From contig JAIBAN010000052.1 in the NCBI GenBank assembly GCA_019695185.1, forward strand, positions 1-57,850: a stretch of 57,850 nucleotides of DNA, in the 5' to 3' direction. The DNA comes from Blastocatellia bacterium (GTDB taxonomy: Bacteria; Acidobacteriota; Blastocatellia; Chloracidobacteriales; Chloracidobacteriaceae). The translations under genes were made by a program, and so were the position numbers. Positions within the stretch are counted from its first letter, which is position 1, and each line of letters starts with the position of its first letter. Positions 1-7,949 of the stretch are shown in pieces. A model generated the notes under the pieces. That model was not told where the DNA came from, ran no database searches, and was given only the letters and a program-made list of their open reading frames with translations.

Positions 1-6
1 CCATCA

Positions 7-58
7 CTCAGTCCTCAGTCCTCAGTCCTCAGTCCTGAAGCTGCTCCTCAGTCCTCAA
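7..58. repeat. Heptamer repeat, AGTCCTC family
   Basis: Tandem 7-bp units of the form cagtcct occupy bases 7-36, with a shorter run at 45-57. The tract is open in the ccoG reading frame. It is the first of many copies of this family in the window. Confidence 0.85.
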
Positions 59-90
59 GAAAAAAGCCGGTTAAACGGGTTCCCCTGCCC

Positions 91-1371
91 GTGCAGCAGA
101 ACACCTATCACCGGCTGCGCAAGCGGATTCACATTCTTTGCACCCTGATTTTCATCGCCCTGCCGTTTTTCAACGTGATGCGGTTTGATATTCCCAGAGA
201 GCGGTTTTATTTCCTGGGATATGAGTTGTGGATAAACGAATTCGGCATTTTGTTTTTCTCACTCATGTTTTTGATGTTTGTGGTTGCGGCGGCTTCAATG
301 CTCTACGGGCGGATTTACTGCGGCTATCTCTGTCCGCAGATGATTTTCAGCGAAGCCGCCACGGACCTGCACAACCGGCTGAACAAGTTTGTTTCCAAAA
401 GATTTGCCAAACTGAGTGCCTCCGCCCGGAAATGGCTGGCCAACGGGGCTCTTTACGGATTGCTGGGCGTGGCTTCGGTCTTTTTGTCATTTGTTTTTAT
501 TGCCTATTTTGTTGAGCCGCGTGATTTGCTCCAACGGTTGCTTGCGCTGGATGTCAAAACCGCCGGTGGCATTTGCGGGGCGGCGACAACGCTGGTGACC
601 TTCCTTGACTTTGCCTTTGTGCGGCAGAAGTTCTGCACCACGGTTTGCCCTTACGGGTATCTGCAAGGCATGTTGAGCGATAAAAACACCTTGCTGGTGC
701 ATTACCGCGACGAGGAACAGGTCTGCATCGAGTGCAAGAAATGCGTCAAAATCTGTGAAATGGGGATTGATATTCGCAAGTCGCCCTTTCAAATCGAATG
801 TGTCCACTGTGGCGAATGTATTGACGCCTGCACCGAAATTCTGGGGCGGATGGGACAGCCGGGACTGATTCACTACGCCTGGGGCGAACAAGGGGAAAGC
901 CTGGATACCACAGGCGTGCCCTGGTATCGCAAGCTGGGGTTGCGCGACGCCAAACGGATTGTGGTCATGCTGGTGCTGCTTTTTTACGCGTCGGGCCTGC
1001 TCGTGGTCCTTTCCCTGCGGAAACCGGTTTTCCTCAAAATCATGCCGAATCGGACGACGCTGTTTCAGATTGCGCCCACTGGCGAAATCACCAACACCTT
1101 CCGGCTGACGCTCGGCAATCGCAGTTCACAGGCTGCAACGGTGACGCTGGCACTCAAAGATTTGTCCAGCGGACGGATTGACCTGCCTTCGCCGGTGATT
1201 GCCCTGAAACCGGGTGAAACCCTCCAGCAGGAATTTGCCATTGCGGTCAAACCGGAAACTCTGGCTCCCGGCGTCAATCATTTTCAAATCATCGGGACGG
1301 TGGTTCCCGGAAATCACGTCGAAACCTTTGCCGAAACGTTTATCACGCCGATGGAAAGGAAATCCAAATGA
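91..1371 (+). CDS. ccoG: Cytochrome c oxidase accessory protein CcoG/FixG (possibly 5' partial)
   Basis: This is a membrane-bound polyferredoxin needed to mature cbb3-type cytochrome c oxidase; CcoG is linked to copper reduction and delivery. The 426 residues show hydrophobic helices, a YCGYLCPQ motif, a second CTTVCPYGYLQG motif, two 4Fe-4S motifs (CIECKKCVKIC and CVHCGECIDAC) and a C-terminal Ig-like FixG_C region. The GTG at 91 has no Shine-Dalgarno sequence and the frame stays open back to base 1 through a heptamer repeat (SPQSSVL-type residues). The real start may therefore lie outside the window, since family members are usually about 460-480 residues. The stop overlaps the next start as ATGA. 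The family call is firm; the start is uncertain. Confidence 0.9.
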   Translation: MQQNTYHRLRKRIHILCTLIFIALPFFNVMRFDIPRERFYFLGYELWINEFGILFFSLMFLMFVVAAASMLYGRIYCGYLCPQMIFSEAATDLHNRLNKFVSKRFAKLSASARKWLANGALYGLLGVASVFLSFVFIAYFVEPRDLLQRLLALDVKTAGGICGAATTLVTFLDFAFVRQKFCTTVCPYGYLQGMLSDKNTLLVHYRDEEQVCIECKKCVKICEMGIDIRKSPFQIECVHCGECIDACTEILGRMGQPGLIHYAWGEQGESLDTTGVPWYRKLGLRDAKRIVVMLVLLFYASGLLVVLSLRKPVFLKIMPNRTTLFQIAPTGEITNTFRLTLGNRSSQAATVTLALKDLSSGRIDLPSPVIALKPGETLQQEFAIAVKPETLAPGVNHFQIIGTVVPGNHVETFAETFITPMERKSK

Positions 1372-1538
1372 AGCTCATTCCCCAATCCGTTGCTGAAAAA
1401 GAAGACCTCTATGTGCGGCTCTTTCTGAGCTTCGTCTCAGTGGTTTTTTTGAGCATTGTGCTGGCTGTCTATGTGGTTGCCAAAAAAGCCAATCCCGTGA
1501 TTCTGGACGAACATGGCAAACCGATACAGACCAAATAA
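1368..1538 (+). CDS. 56-residue single-pass membrane protein in the cco operon
   Basis: The ATG at 1368 overlaps the ccoG stop (ATGA), so translation is probably coupled. The product has one predicted transmembrane helix (about residues 15-39, LYVRLFLSFVSVVFLSIVLA) and a short polar tail ending in KPIQTK. It occupies the slot where ccoH/fixH lies in classical ccoGHIS operons, but is far shorter than FixH (about 150-170 residues) and lacks an obvious FixH domain. It does not look like CcoS. It could be a reduced CcoH analogue or an unrelated small assembly factor; the function is unassigned. Confidence 0.7.
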   Translation: MKLIPQSVAEKEDLYVRLFLSFVSVVFLSIVLAVYVVAKKANPVILDEHGKPIQTK

Positions 1539-1539
1539 C

Positions 1540-1704
1540 AGGGTCTAGGGTCTGGGGTTTTCGAATATCGAAAACTATAGTACCTGACCCAATTTTCGAG
1601 TCTCAAAACTCAACACTCAAAACTCGCCCAAAAGCTCCTAGCCCTAAACCCCTGAACTCAAGCACCTAGACCCTAGACCCTAGACCCTGAACCCTGAACC
1701 CTGA
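1540..1704. repeat. Inverted heptamer element, CCCTAGA/CCCTGAA family
   Basis: The left arm reads agggtctagggtct and the right arm has runs of ccctaga and ccctgaa at 1663-1704, in inverted orientation. The core contains ggggttttcgaatatcg, which recurs beside the same arms near 45085 and 57650, and an inner caaaactc heptamer run near 1614-1636. It ends four bases before the ccoI start codon. Confidence 0.85.
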
Positions 1705-1707
1705 GTT

Positions 1708-4248
1708 ATGCTCACCGAAACCCTCCAACTCTGCCACCTCTGCCAGCTTGATTGCGGGCCGCACCCGCTGGTGTCGGTGGAGGGCACCACGCAGCACTCC
1801 TTTTGCTGCCTGGGCTGTCAAAATGTGTTTTCCATCCTGAGCGCCAGCGGACTGGTCAAGGCAGGGCAGGATTTACGCGAGACGGACCTTTTCAAACAAA
1901 GTCTGGCACTGGGGCTGGTTTCACAGGGACAACCCGCCGCCCCAGCCCTGGCAGTGCCCCAACTGGCTCCCGGAACACCGGCCCAGGAAGCTCTTTTTCA
2001 CGTTTCCGGCATGTGGTGCGCGGCCTGTGCCTGGTTGATTGAACACGTCCTCAAATCCGAACCGGGCGTGGTTTCCGCCGAAGTCTTTTTTGCTTCGGAT
2101 TTGGTCAAGGTCAGCTACTTTCCCCAATATCTGCCCAAAGAAAAACTGCATCGCCGGATTGAAGACCTGGGATACCGGGTTTCGGAGTTCACCGGCGAGG
2201 ATTCCCATTTTGACGAGGAGCGCCGCAACCTGCTGCTCCGGATTGGCGTGGCCGGATTTTTGGGCATGAACATCATGACCCTCAGTCTGGCACTCTATGT
2301 CGGTTATTTTGAAAAAATTTCGGAAAGCGCCAGCCACTGGCTGCCGTTTGTGTTGATGGCCCTGGCCACGCCGGTGGTGTTTTATGCGGCGCGCCCGATT
2401 TTGTCCGTTGCCTGGCGCGGGCTGGTCAACGGCGTGGTACGGATGGAAACCCTGCTCGCGGTGGGGATTCTGGCGGCCTACGGGTACAGCGTGGTGGAAG
2501 CCTTTCGCGGCGGCGAACATGTGTATTTCGACACGGCTTCAGGAATTGTCACCCTCGTGTTGGCCGGAAAGTTTCTGGAACGAACCGCCAAAGAACAGAC
2601 TTCGCGGGCAATTTCGCTGCTCTATCGCCTGATGCCGAAAAAAGTCCGGCTCCTGGTGAGTGGGCAGGAACATTTTCGTTCGGTTGAAGCGCTCAAACCC
2701 GGCGATGTCTTTCTGGTTAAAGCCGGGGAACGGTTTCCCGCCGATGGCGTGGTGGTGGCAGGCAATTCCCACGCCGATGAATCCCTGCTCACCGGTGAAT
2801 CCGCTCCGGTGGCCAAAGCACCGGAAAGTCCGGTGATTGGCGGCAGCATCAACACCGACAACGTGCTTCATGTGCGGGCCACCCACATCGGAAACGATAC
2901 CACGCTGGCTCAGATTATCCGGCTGGTGGAACATGCCCTCAGCAGCCGCTCACCGCTGGAACGAACCGTGGACCAGATTTCACGCACTTTTGTTCCCTCC
3001 GTGCTGGTGATTGCGGCAGTCACCTTTGGCTGGCTGTGGCTGGTCGGCCACTATCCGCTGGGTGAAGCCCTGATGCGGGCCATTACGGTGCTCGTGATTG
3101 CCTGCCCTTGTGCGCTTGGCATGGCAACTCCGCTGGCAGTCACAACGGCGGTTGGAACCGCTTCCCGGCTGGGGATTCTGGTGCGGGACAGCGGTGTGCT
3201 CGAAACCGTTCGCAAGCTCGACACGGTGGTGTTTGACAAAACCGGGACGGTCACGGAAGGCAATTTTGCGCTGCTGCACGTCGAACTGGCCGGAGCCCTG
3301 CCCCATCCTCTGTCCTCACAGCCGGTGATGAGTGGGCCAAACGGCACCTCTTCAATGTCTGAAACAGGCTCAGTCCTCAGTCCTCAGTCCTCAGTCCTCG
3401 CTTTTCTGGAGCAGTATTTGCCCGGACTGGCCGGGCTGGAAGTCGCTTCCGAACATCCGCTGGGCCGGGCGGTTGTCGCATTTGCGGCTGAACATCAGGT
3501 GCAACCCAAGCCAGTGGAGGCGGTTACGGTCCATAAAGGCTGTGGCATCACCGGTTTGGTTGGAAGTCAGGAAATTTTCATCGGCAACCGGACCTTGCTG
3601 GCAATTGTGGGGGCCGCTCCGGACACAAACCTGGAAGCAACCGTAAACGGCTGGGAACAAGCCGGTCAAACGGCTGTCTTCTTTGGACAGAATCAACAGG
3701 TTGCCGGGGTGCTCGCCTTTGGCGACCGGCTCAAACCCGAAGCCGCTGCCGTCATCCGTGATTTACAAAAACAACATATCAAAGTCTTTGTGGTTTCAGG
3801 TGATGCAGCCGCAACTACCGGCTGGGTAGCCAAACAGGTTGGTGCCGACGGATTCCATGCCGAGGCATTGCCGCAACAAAAAGCCGACATCATCAAAAAA
3901 ATGCAGGCTGACGGCTTGAAAGTCGGAATGATTGGCGACGGTATCAACGATGCTCCGGCGCTGGCACAGGCTGACTTGGGAATCGCACTGGGCACCGGCA
4001 CTGATATTGCCATGCAGGCGGCTGCGCTGGTTTTGATGAAAGCGGCGCTCTCGAAAATTCACGAGGTCTTTGCCCTGGCCCGCAAAACCGGGAGCATCGT
4101 CCGGCAAAACCTGTTTTGGGCATTTCTCTATAACACGCTGGCCATTTCGCTGGCGGTGACGGGCGTGCTCAATCCGATTTTTGCGGCCCTGGCCATGTTC
4201 GTGTCGAGTATTTCGGTGATTGTCAATTCGGCCCGGCTGAGGAATTGA
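1708..4248 (+). CDS. ccoI: Copper-translocating P1B-type ATPase CcoI/FixI
   Basis: This is an inner-membrane Cu(I) exporter supplying copper for cbb3 oxidase assembly. The 846 residues contain an N-terminal Cys-rich metal-binding region (CHLCQLDCG, then CCLGCQNVF), an HMA domain with GMWCAACAW, transmembrane helices, the TGESAP actuator loop, the CPC motif (ACPCALGMATPLA), the phosphorylation site DKTGTVTEG, SEHPLG and GDGINDAPAL. Between DKTGT and SEHPLG lies a low-complexity insert that includes a heptamer repeat at 3369-3399 read as SVLSPQSSVL. The stop TGA lies inside the first unit of the following repeat. The ATG at 1708 directly follows a repeat and has no clear Shine-Dalgarno sequence. 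Confidence 0.95.
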   Translation: MLTETLQLCHLCQLDCGPHPLVSVEGTTQHSFCCLGCQNVFSILSASGLVKAGQDLRETDLFKQSLALGLVSQGQPAAPALAVPQLAPGTPAQEALFHVSGMWCAACAWLIEHVLKSEPGVVSAEVFFASDLVKVSYFPQYLPKEKLHRRIEDLGYRVSEFTGEDSHFDEERRNLLLRIGVAGFLGMNIMTLSLALYVGYFEKISESASHWLPFVLMALATPVVFYAARPILSVAWRGLVNGVVRMETLLAVGILAAYGYSVVEAFRGGEHVYFDTASGIVTLVLAGKFLERTAKEQTSRAISLLYRLMPKKVRLLVSGQEHFRSVEALKPGDVFLVKAGERFPADGVVVAGNSHADESLLTGESAPVAKAPESPVIGGSINTDNVLHVRATHIGNDTTLAQIIRLVEHALSSRSPLERTVDQISRTFVPSVLVIAAVTFGWLWLVGHYPLGEALMRAITVLVIACPCALGMATPLAVTTAVGTASRLGILVRDSGVLETVRKLDTVVFDKTGTVTEGNFALLHVELAGALPHPLSSQPVMSGPNGTSSMSETGSVLSPQSSVLAFLEQYLPGLAGLEVASEHPLGRAVVAFAAEHQVQPKPVEAVTVHKGCGITGLVGSQEIFIGNRTLLAIVGAAPDTNLEATVNGWEQAGQTAVFFGQNQQVAGVLAFGDRLKPEAAAVIRDLQKQHIKVFVVSGDAAATTGWVAKQVGADGFHAEALPQQKADIIKKMQADGLKVGMIGDGINDAPALAQADLGIALGTGTDIAMQAAALVLMKAALSKIHEVFALARKTGSIVRQNLFWAFLYNTLAISLAVTGVLNPIFAALAMFVSSISVIVNSARLRN
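3369..3399. repeat. In-frame heptamer repeat inside ccoI
   Basis: About four AGTCCTC units lie within the ccoI reading frame, in the loop between the DKTGT phosphorylation site and the nucleotide-binding SEHP motif. Three units equal 21 bp, which keeps the frame, and the gene stays open through it. Confidence 0.9.
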
Positions 4249-4356
4249 GAATTGAGAATTGAGAATTGAGAATTTTTCCTCTCCGGTTAGGTTTTCCACA
4301 ATCTGAACCTGTAAACAGAAAGCAGGTCTTTCATTCTCAATTCTCAATTCTCAATT
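4241..4356. repeat. Inverted heptamer element, AATTGAG family
   Basis: The left arm (4241-4270) is four units of aattgag and the right arm (4334-4356) is three units of the reverse complement ctcaatt. They flank a core of about 63 bp. The left arm provides the TGA stop of ccoI and the right arm ends 8 bp before the start of the next gene. A fully paired arm would form a stem of about 21 bp. Confidence 0.9.
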
Positions 4357-4364
4357 ACAAAGAT

Positions 4365-5144
4365 ATGGAAATCTACGCTGCACTCATTTTTGGATTTTTA
4401 GGAAGCCTGCATTGTTTAGGCATGTGCGGGCCGATTGTGTTGGCCTATTCGCTTCCCTTGGCGGGCACTGCACCCACCAAAACCGGTTGGGTGCGGCGTC
4501 AGGCACCCCATGCACTCTACAATTTGGGAAGAATCACAACCTACACGGGGCTGGGAGCAGTGGCCGGTGGCGTGGGTGACCAGATGTTCCGCGCCGGAAA
4601 CTGGATGGGCATTGAACGCTGGATGTTTATTGCCCTGGGAATCGTGCTTTTTGCCGTTGGCCTGGTTTTGGCCAAAGTCATCCCGATGCCACAAGCGATT
4701 GCTTCGAATCCATTGTCACGCTTGCCCCTTTATCAAACCACCGTCGGGAAATTGATGACTTCGGCTTCACTTTCGACCAAGTATCCGCTGGGCGTGCTGA
4801 TGGGGTTTTTGCCCTGCCATCTGATTTACGCCATGCTTTTACAGGCGGCAGCCACTGGCAACATCCGGACCGGAGCCCTGCTCATGCTGGCCTTTGGGTT
4901 TGGAACTGCTCCTGCGCTGGTGGGGATGGGCGTTCTGTCACAGTTTTTAAGCACCTCCATGCGGGCCTGGGGCGACCGGTTGGTGACATCGGGCGTTTTT
5001 TTGCTGGCTCTGATGCTGCTGTTGCGTGGTGCCGGATACAATGTCATGCCCTGCCATCAATCCCATGCCAGCCAACCGGCCCAAACGCAGACGGCTCCGG
5101 CAACAACCCCGGCCCAAGAACCGGCTGAACCGCACTGCCATTAA
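4365..5144 (+). CDS. SafE/TauE-like membrane protein of the cco operon
   Basis: The 259-residue polytopic protein resembles the UreH-like/'sulfite exporter TauE/SafE' proteins often found beside ccoI and ccoS in cytochrome oxidase maturation clusters. It starts MEIYAALIFGFLGSLHCLGM with the typical HCxGMCG motif in the first helix, and carries a second conserved motif, GFLPCHLIY, near residue 147, where many homologues have GFLPCGLVY. The tail is Ala/Thr/Pro-rich and ends in histidine. The frame is open upstream to 4266, but that stretch is repeat-derived, so the ATG at 4365 is preferred. A role in copper or redox handling for oxidase assembly is inferred from context. Confidence 0.85.
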   Translation: MEIYAALIFGFLGSLHCLGMCGPIVLAYSLPLAGTAPTKTGWVRRQAPHALYNLGRITTYTGLGAVAGGVGDQMFRAGNWMGIERWMFIALGIVLFAVGLVLAKVIPMPQAIASNPLSRLPLYQTTVGKLMTSASLSTKYPLGVLMGFLPCHLIYAMLLQAAATGNIRTGALLMLAFGFGTAPALVGMGVLSQFLSTSMRAWGDRLVTSGVFLLALMLLLRGAGYNVMPCHQSHASQPAQTQTAPATTPAQEPAEPHCH

Positions 5145-5149
5145 CCAGC

Positions 5150-5226
5150 AGGACTGAGGACTGAGGACTGAGGACTGAGAAAACTTTCTGAACTCATTCA
5201 GTTTTTGAGTTTTGAGTTTTGAGTTG
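5150..5226. repeat. Adjacent heptamer runs, GAGGACT and TTTTGAG families
   Basis: Bases 5150-5179 carry four gaggact units. Bases 5202-5226 carry three ttttgag units. A short unique stretch separates them. They fill the gap between the SafE-like gene and the CWC gene. Confidence 0.85.
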
Positions 5227-5250
5227 GTATGTTGGGGTTTCAGAAATCCT

Positions 5251-5511
5251 ATGAAACTCAAAACCCTGGCAGCTTTCTTCAATCCTGATTTGCGGGAACC
5301 GATTATCTGCGAAGCCTGCGGAAATCCGTTTCAGTGCGGAGCTTCCATCAAAGGCTGCTGGTGCATGCATGTCACGGTGAGCGCCGAAGTCCGGGCCGAA
5401 CTCAAAAAGCACTTCACCCACTGCCTGTGCCCTCACTGTCTGGAACGCTTTGCGCAAGGCGAACCAATTTCCTCTCCGCTGCTCCAGAAAGAACCGCAAG
5501 GCAAAATCTGA
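5251..5511 (+). CDS. Cysteine-rich CWC family protein
   Basis: The small 86-residue cytoplasmic protein has the cysteine pattern of the CWC family: CEACGNPFQCG, GCWCMH and a later CLCPHC. The paired cysteines suggest a metal-binding (zinc ribbon-like) fold. The frame extends upstream to 5212, but the first 13 residues would come from the ttttgag repeat, so the ATG at 5251 is preferred. It ends 7 bp from the convergent stop of the M20 gene. The cellular role is unknown. Confidence 0.8.
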   Translation: MKLKTLAAFFNPDLREPIICEACGNPFQCGASIKGCWCMHVTVSAEVRAELKKHFTHCLCPHCLERFAQGEPISSPLLQKEPQGKI

Positions 5512-5518
5512 AATCGTT

Positions 5519-6712
5519 TTATCCGGCAATCTTTTGCGTGGAATATCCAAGTGCCAGCTTGACCATCGCCTTGACGCCTACGGCCAGACAGCTTTCATCC
5601 ACATCAAATTCCGGCGTATGAATGGCGGCAGTAATGCCCTGTTCCTGATTGGCAATGCCCAAAGCCAGGAACAGTGAAGGAATTCTTTCGGCGAAAAAGG
5701 CGAAATCCTCCGCTCCCATGCGGAATGGAACCGGAAACAGGTTTTCTTTCCCAACTGCCTCCTGCAAGACCGGCACCATGCCCAGTGTCAGTTCCGGGTC
5801 GTTGATGAGCGCCGGGACCAGTCTTTCATATTGAAACTCATAGCGCGCGCCAAAACCGGAGGTCACGCCCTCCAACACCTGTCGCATCAGAGCCTCAACC
5901 GTATCAATCGTGGCCGGGCGCATGGCCCGCACGGTTCCGGAAAGGATGACTTCATCCGCCACGATGTTAAACCGGTTGCCGCCGTGGATGCTGCCGATGG
6001 AAAGGACGACGGCTTCCTGCGCATCAATCCGGCGGCTGACAATGGTCTGCAACTGAATCACCGCCTGCGAAGCCACCACAATCGCATCCACGCCTTTGTG
6101 CGGATAGGCCCCGTGGACTTTCGTTCCAAGAAATTTAATTCTGAACTCGACCGCCCCGGCCATGGATGGTCCGGGTGTATATCCGACCTTTCCAACCTCA
6201 AGCGGCGGATAGACGTGGAGGCCGAACATCACGTCAGGTTTGGGATTTTCCAGCACACCTTCCTCAATCATGAGCGGCGCACCGCCTTTTTCACCGGGAG
6301 GCGGACCTTCCTCCGCCGGTTGAAAGATGAATTTGACCGTTCCTGCCAACCGGTTCCGGTATTTGGCCAGAATGGCCGCCGTTCCCAGGCCAATAGTTGT
6401 GTGAACGTCATGCCCGCAGGCGTGCATGACGCCTTCGGTTTTGGATTTGTAGGGAACTTCCCGCGCCTCGCAAATCGGAAGCGCGTCCATATCCGCCCGG
6501 ATGCCGATGACCGGTCCTGGCTGTTCCCCGTGCAGGAGGGCAACCACGCCGTGATGGGCGACACCGGTTTGGACATCCAAATCCAGCTTTTTCAGAAAAT
6601 CGGCCACCAGTCCGGCGGTTCGGACCTCACGGTTGGAAAGCTCCGGATGCTGGTGAATGTCGCGGCGGATTTCAATCAGGCGGGGCAGTAAAAGGTCAAT
6701 GTCGTGGAACAT
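5519..6712 (-). CDS. M20-family amidohydrolase, candidate N-acylcitrulline/N-acylornithine deacylase
   Basis: This is a zinc-dependent M20D-type amidohydrolase of 397 residues. Visible motifs are RADMDALPI, HACGHDVH (metal ligands), PAEEGPP with the catalytic glutamate, GLHVYP and the C-terminal MGAEDFAFF. It starts MFHDIDLLLPRLIEIRRDIH; an upstream in-frame extension of 21 residues is repeat-derived and was dropped. It is the last gene of the arginine operon. If ArgF' acts on an acylated ornithine, a deacylase is required afterwards, and this gene is the only candidate in the cluster. The subfamily also includes hippurate and amino-acid amidohydrolases, so the substrate is inferred from position only. 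Confidence 0.85.
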   Translation of the reverse strand: MFHDIDLLLPRLIEIRRDIHQHPELSNREVRTAGLVADFLKKLDLDVQTGVAHHGVVALLHGEQPGPVIGIRADMDALPICEAREVPYKSKTEGVMHACGHDVHTTIGLGTAAILAKYRNRLAGTVKFIFQPAEEGPPPGEKGGAPLMIEEGVLENPKPDVMFGLHVYPPLEVGKVGYTPGPSMAGAVEFRIKFLGTKVHGAYPHKGVDAIVVASQAVIQLQTIVSRRIDAQEAVVLSIGSIHGGNRFNIVADEVILSGTVRAMRPATIDTVEALMRQVLEGVTSGFGARYEFQYERLVPALINDPELTLGMVPVLQEAVGKENLFPVPFRMGAEDFAFFAERIPSLFLALGIANQEQGITAAIHTPEFDVDESCLAVGVKAMVKLALGYSTQKIAG

Positions 6713-6725
6713 AAAACAAGACAGA

Positions 6726-6868
6726 CATTTGCGATTTGCAATTTGCGATTTGAAGGAAAACAGGACGGCTGTCAAAACTTGCCTGAGTCAGTTGCATTGC
6801 CAAAGTACAATCAACAAGCCAACCACTGACTTCCTTGCAAATGGCAAATGGCAAATGGCAAATGGCAT
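6726..6868. repeat. GCAAATN heptamer element
   Basis: The left arm contains atttgc-type units (6726-6752) and the right arm four caaatgg units (6843-6868), roughly inverted, around an 85-90 bp core. The right arm abuts the argB stop codon. Confidence 0.75.
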
Positions 6869-7743
6869 TATTGAAGCACAATCATCGTCCCGCAGCCCTG
6901 TTCGGTAAAGATTTCCGAAAGCAGGGAGTTTGATTTCATGCCATTGATGATGTGAAAGGAATGGACCCCTTCGCGCAACGCCGCCAGAGCCGAATCAACC
7001 TTGGGAATCATCCCGCCGGTGATGACCTTATCCCGTTTAAGCTGGTCAATCGTGGCGGCGTTGAGACGGTTCAGCACCTGCTTGTTGTGGTCCAACACGC
7101 CATCCACATTGGTAGCGACAATCAGCTTTTCAGCTTTCAGGGCGCAGGCAATCACCGAAGCCACCGTATCGGCGTTGACGTTGAAAATCTCCCCTTCGTC
7201 ATTGGCTGCAAGCGATGCAATGACCGGCACGAAATCGCCGGCGAGCAAGGTTTCAATCAACTTTGTTTCAACATCCAGAATGTCGCCGACAAAGCCGAAA
7301 TCCACGGTTTTCTGTTCCCCGGTGGCAGCATCCACCAAAACCTGCGGGGGCCGTTTGTGCGCGGTCAGCAACTGGCCGTCGACGCCGGTCAACCCGACTG
7401 CGTGGATGCCTGACTTTCTGAGCGAACCCAGGATTTCCGTATTGATTTTGCCGGCAAAGACCATTTTCACCACGTCCAGCGTTTGCTCGTCCGTGATGCG
7501 GCGGCCATTGATTTTGCGGGGCTCGATGCCGAGTTGCTCGCTCAGTTCATTGGCCTGTTTGCCGCCGCCGTGAATGACAACCATCCGGATGCCAACCTGG
7601 GCGCAGAGGGCGAGTTCTTCGCAAAATGAATCCAGGCGGGCTTCATCGTCGGCAATTTCCCCGCCGAATTTGATGACAAAGGTTTTTCCTTTGAATTGAT
7701 TGATATAGGGAAGGGCTTCCCGCAGAAGTGCAATGTTGGTCAT
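6868..7743 (-). CDS. argB: Acetylglutamate kinase
   Basis: This enzyme phosphorylates N-acetylglutamate (or another N-acylglutamate) in the second step of arginine synthesis. The 291 residues show the amino-acid kinase signatures FVIKFGGEI near the N terminus, VVIHGGGKQ, the GLTGVDG loop and NVNADTVAS. The length is normal. It lies within the minus-strand arginine operon, and a REP-like repeat cluster separates it from argF'. Arginine feedback inhibition usually needs an N-terminal helix; the N terminus here is short, so feedback control cannot be assumed. Confidence 0.95.
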   Translation of the reverse strand: MTNIALLREALPYINQFKGKTFVIKFGGEIADDEARLDSFCEELALCAQVGIRMVVIHGGGKQANELSEQLGIEPRKINGRRITDEQTLDVVKMVFAGKINTEILGSLRKSGIHAVGLTGVDGQLLTAHKRPPQVLVDAATGEQKTVDFGFVGDILDVETKLIETLLAGDFVPVIASLAANDEGEIFNVNADTVASVIACALKAEKLIVATNVDGVLDHNKQVLNRLNAATIDQLKRDKVITGGMIPKVDSALAALREGVHSFHIINGMKSNSLLSEIFTEQGCGTMIVLQ

Positions 7744-7753
7744 ATGTTTCCGT

Positions 7754-7945
7754 TCAGAGTTCCGCCTTCAGGCGGCAGTTTGGAGTTCCGCGTTTACGCG
7801 GCTGTTTGAAAGCAGCCTTCAGGCTGTTTTGGAATGAAGGAAAAGAAAAAGAAATCTCAAATCCAAAATCCGCCGCCTAAAGGCGGAACTCCAAACTGCC
7901 GCCTGAAGGCGGAACTCCGAACTGCCGCCTGAAGGCGGAACTCTG
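7754..7945. repeat. REP-like cluster, GCCGCCTNAAGGCGG palindromes
   Basis: Several copies of a unit of about 24 bp with an imperfect palindrome ccgccttcaggcgg (and a variant ccgcgtttacgcgg), joined by gagttt/ggaactc linkers. Copies at the left end are inverted relative to those at the right end. It fills the argF'-argB junction. Confidence 0.9.
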
Positions 7946-7949
7946 AACC

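Noticed and set aside
5831..6691. 286-residue plus-strand open frame
   Set aside because: It is antisense to the M20 gene, which has all its catalytic motifs. The frame has no recognisable domain.
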